Assembly (NCBI GenBank): GCA_964520785.1
Contig: CAZFQG010000043.1
Coordinates: 1 to 36,832 of the forward strand
DNA from: CAZFQG01 sp964520785
GTDB lineage: Bacteria; Planctomycetota; Planctomycetia; Pirellulales; Thermoguttaceae
Length of the DNA: 36,832 bases
Direction: 5' to 3'
Part shown: piece by piece, positions 32,663 to 36,832 of the stretch
Position numbering within the stretch: the first letter of the stretch is position 1
Layout of the letters: each line of letters starts with the position of its first letter
Position numbers and translations under genes: made by a program
The notes under the pieces: generated by a model
What the model was told of the DNA's origin: nothing
The model's input: the letters and a program-made list of their open reading frames with translations, nothing else
Database searches by the model: none

Positions 32663-33213
32663 CGTTTCGCGTCTCCCGAAGACCGGCGGCTCGGCTGACG
32701 CGCGGACTTTGGCGCCTCGGCGGTCCGGGCCATCGTGAAGAGCAAATCGGAGAGCCGGTTCAGGTAAACGATCGCGGCCGAAGCGCCGGGACCGGGTTTT
32801 TGTTCCGCGAACGTCACGGTCCGGCGTTCCGCTCGGCGACAGACCGCGCGGGCCAAATGGAGCGACGCCGAGGTCCGGTGAGGCCCGGGAAGCACGAAAG
32901 CATTGAGCGGTTCAAGGCGTGCGGTTAGTTCATCCACGAGGGTTTCCATTGCCGCGACGGCGTCGTCGATCCATTCGGTCCGATCGTCAAAACCGTGTAT
33001 CACCAGCGCGCCGAGCCGGAGCAGATCCGCCTGAACGCGACGGATCACCCCTTCAAAACCCTCCGGCAACCTCTCTCCCAAGGCCAGGCCCAGCAGACAA
33101 CTGAACTCATCGAACGTGCCGAGCGCCTCGAACAAGGGCGAGTCCTTGCGCAGGCGCGTTCCAATTCCGGAATCCGTTTCTCCGGCATCGCCGGTTCTGG
33201 TGTAGATGCTCAT
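32650..33213 (-). CDS. pduO: Cob(I)alamin adenosyltransferase, PduO type
   Basis: Transfers the 5'-deoxyadenosyl group of ATP to cob(I)alamin to make adenosylcobalamin; cytoplasmic, normally a trimer. 187 residues. The N-terminal signature is IYTRTGDAGETDSG followed by DSPLFEALGTFDEF, which matches the PduO/EutT ATP-binding region. The later block FVLPGPHRTSASLHLARAVC with RRAERR, and YLNRLSDLLFTMAR at the end, are also diagnostic. Start at 33213 is chosen because it overlaps the transglutaminase stop as ATGA and fits the family N-terminus; a longer frame to 33363 lies within the upstream gene. It is odd to find it coupled to two genes with no evident tie to vitamin B12. Confidence 0.93.
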   Translation of the reverse strand: MSIYTRTGDAGETDSGIGTRLRKDSPLFEALGTFDEFSCLLGLALGERLPEGFEGVIRRVQADLLRLGALVIHGFDDRTEWIDDAVAAMETLVDELTARLEPLNAFVLPGPHRTSASLHLARAVCRRAERRTVTFAEQKPGPGASAAIVYLNRLSDLLFTMARTAEAPKSARQPSRRSSGDAKRCRI

Positions 33214-34772
33214 TCCGCCAATTCGATCCGTAGTTTTCCAGCCGTTTCCAGGAGGGGAAGGAAATGCCCGAACGGAGCGCCTCCCTCGAGCGCCGTATCG
33301 CCCAATTTCAAATGGGTCGCCCCTGCGCCCCCCAGTCCGAGCGTCGCGTCGAAGGGAACCCAAACGTCACCGACGCGAAGCTCCGTCCACATGTGGTAGC
33401 CGAACGCCGAGGCCCCTTCCATGTAAACGAGCCCTACCGCCAACCGCGACGGAATTCCAACCGCTCGCGCCAAGGCCGCCAGGAAGACCGCGTGTTCCGT
33501 GCAATCTCCCTGCTTCGTTTCGCACACCTCCGCGGCGGAGGAAAACGCCTGCGAGAAATTCGTCTCGGTGATATATCCGTGCGCGAAACGCTCCAGCGTT
33601 CGGGCCTTCTTTAGGGTATCGGCCGCGCCGGCGACCGCATCGGACGCCAGCTTCTTGATGGCCGGGTCGTCACTTTGGATGTACGCGCTGGGCTCGAGAT
33701 ACTTGGAATTCGCCGGCGACTCGGCCGGTCCGGTCTCGATTTGGGCCTTCCTTGCCGAGTGAATCTCCACCAGCGCGGTCCGCGCGTCGATCTCGCTGAC
33801 CCTTTGGAACGGCCCGCCGGCGAAGGCTTCCCCCGGATTTCTATCTTCGAGGGTTACGCGGTAGACCAGCTTCTCCGCGTCCGGCGCATTCGGAATCGGG
33901 GTTTCCAACGCGACGGAGACGTCCATTCCCATGTCGAAATCGGCCGTCTCGGGGTCTCGAAGGGCCTCCTCCTTCGGAACGACGTAGGATTCCATGTTCA
34001 GAATCGCGATGCGGCTCTTGAGGATACCGCCGCGCGAGTCGGTCCAGATCGTCTCCTGGAGGGGCGGGTTCCCGGCAAGCGAGATCGTCTTTTCGATCCT
34101 CAACAGCTCTTGGGTACTACTGAGCACGTCTACCTCCTCCGGGCCGACGGCCTCCAGTTCGACGTCGGCGACGGCGTCGAAGCCGAGGATCAGCGAACGG
34201 ATTCTACGCGTTTCTCCCGGTTGCATCGGGGCCGCGCGGAGACTGTCCTCCACGGCATAAAAGCCGCCGTTTTCCGGTACCCAGGGCAGCCGGCCTTCGG
34301 TGGCTTTTCCCCGCGTCCGTGTCGTCAACAGGAGTTCGTTTCCTTCCACGCGACCTTCGGTGGTCGCCTTTTCCGTTCCCAAGACGGTGGTCAGCCGATA
34401 ATCCAGGAGGCGCCCCCGCGTCGTTTCGGTGGCTTCCAGGCGTATTTCCTGTTCGGTCTGCTCTCCGAATCGCTGTACCTTGATGATATTGACGGAAGAG
34501 AGCACCCTCCGATCTCCTTCCAGCCGGATGCGGAGGTGACCGTATCCGATTTTGGTGCCTTGAAGGTAGTAGGCATCCCATTGGTCCAAATCGGCGACGA
34601 CTGTTTCTGTTCGAGATGAACTTGAGCCCCGAGCGGTGTCATTCGCCGGGCCGGCCGTAGAGTCGGGAGTGATCTTCAGCGGTGGGGGGGACTCGGACAT
34701 GCAACCGGCAAAGAAGACGAAGATCGCCGTCGCGAACGCCGCGCCGGCTTGATTTCGGACGAAATAGATCAC
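33210..34772 (-). CDS. Transglutaminase-like lipoprotein
   Basis: 520 residues. The N-terminus AFATAIFVFFAGC is a lipoprotein signal with the lipidated Cys at residue 24, followed by a Ser/Pro-rich linker. Residues 60-360 form an all-beta region of unknown role. The transglutaminase/protease core is at the C-terminus: KQGDCTEHAVFLAALARAVG with the catalytic Cys, then FGYHMWTELRVG with the His, and VWVPFDATLG with the Asp. Such proteins act as peptidases or cross-linking enzymes on the cell surface. The start is a GTG at 34772, supported by AAGGAG seven bases upstream. It is the first gene of an operon with pduO and the prenyltransferase-fold protein. Confidence 0.88.
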   Translation of the reverse strand: MIYFVRNQAGAAFATAIFVFFAGCMSESPPPLKITPDSTAGPANDTARGSSSSRTETVVADLDQWDAYYLQGTKIGYGHLRIRLEGDRRVLSSVNIIKVQRFGEQTEQEIRLEATETTRGRLLDYRLTTVLGTEKATTEGRVEGNELLLTTRTRGKATEGRLPWVPENGGFYAVEDSLRAAPMQPGETRRIRSLILGFDAVADVELEAVGPEEVDVLSSTQELLRIEKTISLAGNPPLQETIWTDSRGGILKSRIAILNMESYVVPKEEALRDPETADFDMGMDVSVALETPIPNAPDAEKLVYRVTLEDRNPGEAFAGGPFQRVSEIDARTALVEIHSARKAQIETGPAESPANSKYLEPSAYIQSDDPAIKKLASDAVAGAADTLKKARTLERFAHGYITETNFSQAFSSAAEVCETKQGDCTEHAVFLAALARAVGIPSRLAVGLVYMEGASAFGYHMWTELRVGDVWVPFDATLGLGGAGATHLKLGDTALEGGAPFGHFLPLLETAGKLRIELAE

Positions 34773-35243
34773 TCTCAGTCTCCTTAATCGGTGCGATCAT
34801 GAGAACGCACGCTCACGTTTTGATCGGTTTCTCGAATAAAATCCATCAGCCGAGGGCGCGAAAAGGGGCATTTTGCTCAGCGTAACATGCCTATGGAACG
34901 ATTCAACCACCCCCCTTTTCGCTGGTCCGATGTGCATGGCACAAAAGCAAAATCCTACGCAAAATGAACAACCCGGGAGGGGTTTCTCGCCCGGCCGGTT
35001 CTTTCGTCGCAAAACCGCAGAGCATTCCAACCTCGCTTGAATTGCGCTGCTAGACTTGGTTGAAACCGGAGCGTTTCCATCGGGTCTTTTCGGATGGATC
35101 GGGTTACTCGGTGCCGCGGTGGGAGAAAGACGCCTCCTCAACGCCTTTCGGTAAGCTACGGTTTCAACATGTTTCCCAGCGACTGATCTAATCCTCCCCT
35201 CGTTTTATTTAATCCGAACGCACATTAGTTGGAATTAGCACCG
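34773..35243. other. Gene-free divergent region with a nested inverted repeat
   Basis: About 470 bases with no convincing gene; the frame at 34797-35141 on the minus strand has no family resemblance. The notable structure is at 35059-35168. GTTGAAACCG (35059-35068) and CGGTTTCAAC (35159-35168) are perfect inverted copies. Inside them GCGTT (35071-35075) pairs with AACGC (35140-35144), and CCATC (35077-35081) pairs with GATGG (35093-35097). This could be a folded RNA of about 110 bases or a paired operator. It matches no riboswitch or RNA class that I can name. Confidence 0.35.
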
Positions 35244-35942
35244 ATGGGCTTTCTTAAGAAATTCTTCAGAAATGTCTTTCGAGATGGTACGATGCCCCTC
35301 GGAACGAGTAGTTTCGAACATCTGACCAAGGAGGAACTCGAAACGCATCTCGGAGTAGCCAAGTATGGGGAGTTCGCGCTGACGGAAGCGGTGAGACCCT
35401 CGTATGACCTTCAAGTCGTTCCGTCCCAGGGATATCGTCATGACGCCTACCGAGACGACGAGAATCGAACTACCGTACCCGTCCTGATGGGGTCCATCAC
35501 GCGAGAACAAGTTTTCGAGGCGTTCCTCGACCTGATCGATCCGCTCGGCAGCGTCGTTGACGTCGTCCTCGAAACCAGTCACAATCGCGAGGCGCGAGGC
35601 CACCAGGATCTGTATCGCGAACAAATCGATATGCCCGTCCTGAAAAGCATCCTGTGGGAATACGAGGATCTCCTTCTCAATGACGGATGTCTTGGCATCG
35701 CCGTCCTCAATCCGGGAATTCCGCAGGAGGTCCAACTTGACGAACACAAACTTTTGATCATTTACGGAGAAAACCAATCGGAGTACGAGGCGATTTTCGC
35801 CGAGCACCAGGTCGTCTTGGACGAGGAAATCCGGTTTATCACCGAGGCGGAACACGTCCACTCCTCCAGTGACCAATACCTCCAGCAGTTCGAGGAACTC
35901 AAGACCCGCCTCGGGATGGATTGCGGATACGCCTACGCCTAG
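35244..35942 (+). CDS. Conserved-looking hypothetical protein, acidic
   Basis: Not recognised. 232 residues from the ATG at 35244 (a TTG at 35229 is also open). The first 20 residues are basic and aromatic (MGFLKKFFRNVFRDG), possibly an amphipathic membrane-binding helix. The rest is acidic and looks like a mixed alpha/beta globular domain, with LIDPLGSVVDVVLETSHN, DMPVLKSILWEYEDLLLND, CLGIAVLNPGIPQEVQLDEH and LLIIYGENQSEYEAIFAEH. There is no signal peptide. Codon use and GC resemble the neighbouring host genes, so I regard it as real. No good ribosome-binding site. The stop codon is part of a hairpin that begins the palindrome cluster downstream. Confidence 0.7.
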   Translation: MGFLKKFFRNVFRDGTMPLGTSSFEHLTKEELETHLGVAKYGEFALTEAVRPSYDLQVVPSQGYRHDAYRDDENRTTVPVLMGSITREQVFEAFLDLIDPLGSVVDVVLETSHNREARGHQDLYREQIDMPVLKSILWEYEDLLLNDGCLGIAVLNPGIPQEVQLDEHKLLIIYGENQSEYEAIFAEHQVVLDEEIRFITEAEHVHSSSDQYLQQFEELKTRLGMDCGYAYA

Positions 35943-36043
35943 CAGCCTGTTGAAGAACAGGCTGCGCGGGAAACAGAAGGTTTCCCACATATCCGCTGAT
36001 TCGAAAAACCGGCGGATATGCGAGCGTCGTGGCCTCTCAGGCC
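35942..36043. repeat. Cluster of four hairpins
   Basis: Four separate inverted repeats lie within 102 bases: GCAGCCTGTT/AACAGGCTGC with a four-base loop (35942-35965), GGGAAAC/GTTTCCC with a five-base loop (35968-35986), CATATCCGC/GCGGATATG with a 15-base loop (35988-36020), and GGCCT/AGGCC with a three-base loop (36031-36043). All stems are perfect. The first covers the last base of the upstream stop codon and could aid termination, but no T-run follows any of them. Confidence 0.6.
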
Positions 36044-36118
36044 GCATTTCCGCGGGCGCGCCAAACCCCAGGGTCTTCCCGTCGCGAGGCGCAGGATCGC
36101 ACCAGGCGGAACCTAAGC

Positions 36119-36631
36119 ATGAGCGAAGCATTTGATTCGAACACGAAAGAGGCGGAGGAACTCAGCCCCCCGCCTCCTTTCGTTTGGCGGGCCTGGGCGC
36201 TACGCTCCCAGCCGGTTCAGGGGATCGCGATGCTCGCTCTCTTCTTCATGGTCGCGGCCGGCCTGATTTGGGGCGGGAGTTCCATTCCAATTCTCTTGTT
36301 CGTCATTTTGTGCATGACGGTCACTCTGCGCCGTTTGCTCTTTCCGCTGTGGTGCGAGATCAATACGCACGGAATTGAATTCGGCCTCCTCTATTGGCGC
36401 AAGAAACGCATTCCTTGGCGCGAAATCGCCATGTGGCGGATTCAAAATGACGAGCTGCTCCTTTTTCCCCAAAGGACGACCACGCCGACCGACGTTTTCC
36501 GAATTCTTGCGATTCCGATGGGGGGCAATCAGGTCGAGATCGAATCGCGGATCAGATTCTATCTGGGTCCTTCTGAAGGAGGGTTTGGTCAGAACGCGGC
36601 TATTGAAATCATTGCGGATCAGGGAGAATAG
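36119..36631 (+). CDS. Small membrane protein of unknown function
   Basis: 170 residues from the ATG at 36119. Two adjacent hydrophobic segments at about 34-50 and 54-70 (GIAMLALFFMVAAGLIW and SIPILLFVILCMTVTL) form a probable hairpin in the membrane. A cytoplasmic domain follows: LWCEINTHGIEFGLLYWRKK, RIPWREIAMWRIQNDELLLF and EIESRIRFYLGPSEGGFG. A pair of membrane helices followed by a domain with an IPWREI-type strand recalls bacterial PH-like (YcxB/YdbS-type) proteins, but the match is too slight to call. A frame starting at 36029 is open but runs through the hairpin cluster. Confidence 0.65.
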   Translation: MSEAFDSNTKEAEELSPPPPFVWRAWALRSQPVQGIAMLALFFMVAAGLIWGGSSIPILLFVILCMTVTLRRLLFPLWCEINTHGIEFGLLYWRKKRIPWREIAMWRIQNDELLLFPQRTTTPTDVFRILAIPMGGNQVEIESRIRFYLGPSEGGFGQNAAIEIIADQGE

Positions 36632-36662
36632 GGTTGCCAGTTTCCGAGGACTCCGGATCGAC

Positions 36663-36832
36663 CTAATCGACGATCGCGACCCCCCCGGCAAGGTTCGCGG
36701 CCTCCTTGGTCAAAGGAGGATTGCGGACGATTTGGAATAAGCGCTCGCGATGCGCAAGCATGGAGCGATTGAAACCCTCGGCCGTCATCTCGTCGCGGCG
36801 GTGCCAGGCCGAAAACATCCGCCGCGTCCGAT
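36663..36832 (-). CDS. C-terminal end of an unidentified protein, cut by the window edge
   Basis: On the minus strand a frame enters from the right edge and stops with TAG at 36663-36665. Its last 55 or so residues read as normal protein, for example MFSAWHRRDEMTAEGFNRSM, LAHRERLFQIVRNPPLTKEA and NLAGGVAIVD at the very end. No family is recognised. It converges with the small membrane protein gene, about 30 bases away. Confidence 0.5.
   Translation of the reverse strand, partial: RTRRMFSAWHRRDEMTAEGFNRSMLAHRERLFQIVRNPPLTKEAANLAGGVAIVD

Noticed and set aside
34797..35141. Possible 114-residue minus-strand gene
   Set aside because: No ribosome-binding site and no protein-like pattern; it overlaps the inverted-repeat structure.
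34773..35243. tRNA, SRP RNA or known riboswitch in the gene-free region
   Set aside because: I looked for a cloverleaf, the SRP GGTC/AGCAGCC signature and common riboswitch boxes and found none.

Overview
The window looks like a piece of a Planctomycetota chromosome. The grounds are gene content and style, not a database match. GC content is high. Several large secreted or lipid-anchored proteins have no function I recognise. An M56 (BlaR1-type) metallopeptidase is fused to carboxypeptidase-regulatory-like repeats. The ValRS carries a zinc-ribbon insert, and there is an OleA-type thiolase. I found no rRNA, tRNA or CRISPR array, and no recognisable transposase or integrase.

Layout, left to right. 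1-1113: end of lspA, convergent with ribE. 1279-1620: a decayed copy of the 3' end of a valyl-tRNA synthetase gene. 1621 to about 5530: a lower-GC block with a ParB-like protein, a PD-(D/E)XK nuclease-like protein and a DNA methyltransferase in one operon. It appears to have arrived with its own valS 3' end, so the intact valS (5126-8182) is probably a chimera. 8166-10036: the cimA-valS operon, which has a sigma70-like promoter, a 32-codon leader peptide containing Ile-Val-Val-Val-Ile-Ile, and an intrinsic terminator just before cimA, the layout of a ribosome-mediated attenuator. 10422-15371: a blaI-type repressor with three evenly spaced operators, then a very large M56 peptidase whose reading frame is broken by one in-frame TAA before a SecD-like tail.

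15525-20209: cardiolipin synthase, glycerol dehydrogenase, 5-formyl-THF cyclo-ligase and a solitary OleA-like thiolase. 20199-24223: znuA-znuC-znuB with a PAS sensor kinase coupled to the end, all overlapping by a few bases. 24333-26849: a Met/Pro/Gly-rich lipoprotein. 27156-30073: a HEAT/TPR secreted protein coupled to an alpha/beta hydrolase. 30322-31575: a membrane-associated PP2C phosphatase. 31745-34772: a transglutaminase-like lipoprotein, a cobalamin adenosyltransferase and a prenyltransferase-fold protein in one overlapping operon. 35244-36832: two unrecognised proteins, a cluster of hairpins, and the C-terminal end of a further gene.

The two systems most worth following are (a) the attenuator that would tie Val/Ile-tRNA charging to both isoleucine-precursor synthesis (CimA) and ValRS, and (b) the three-gene ParB/nuclease/methyltransferase island that replaced the 3' end of valS and left the old end behind as a scar. 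All starts, promoters and hairpins were read by eye.
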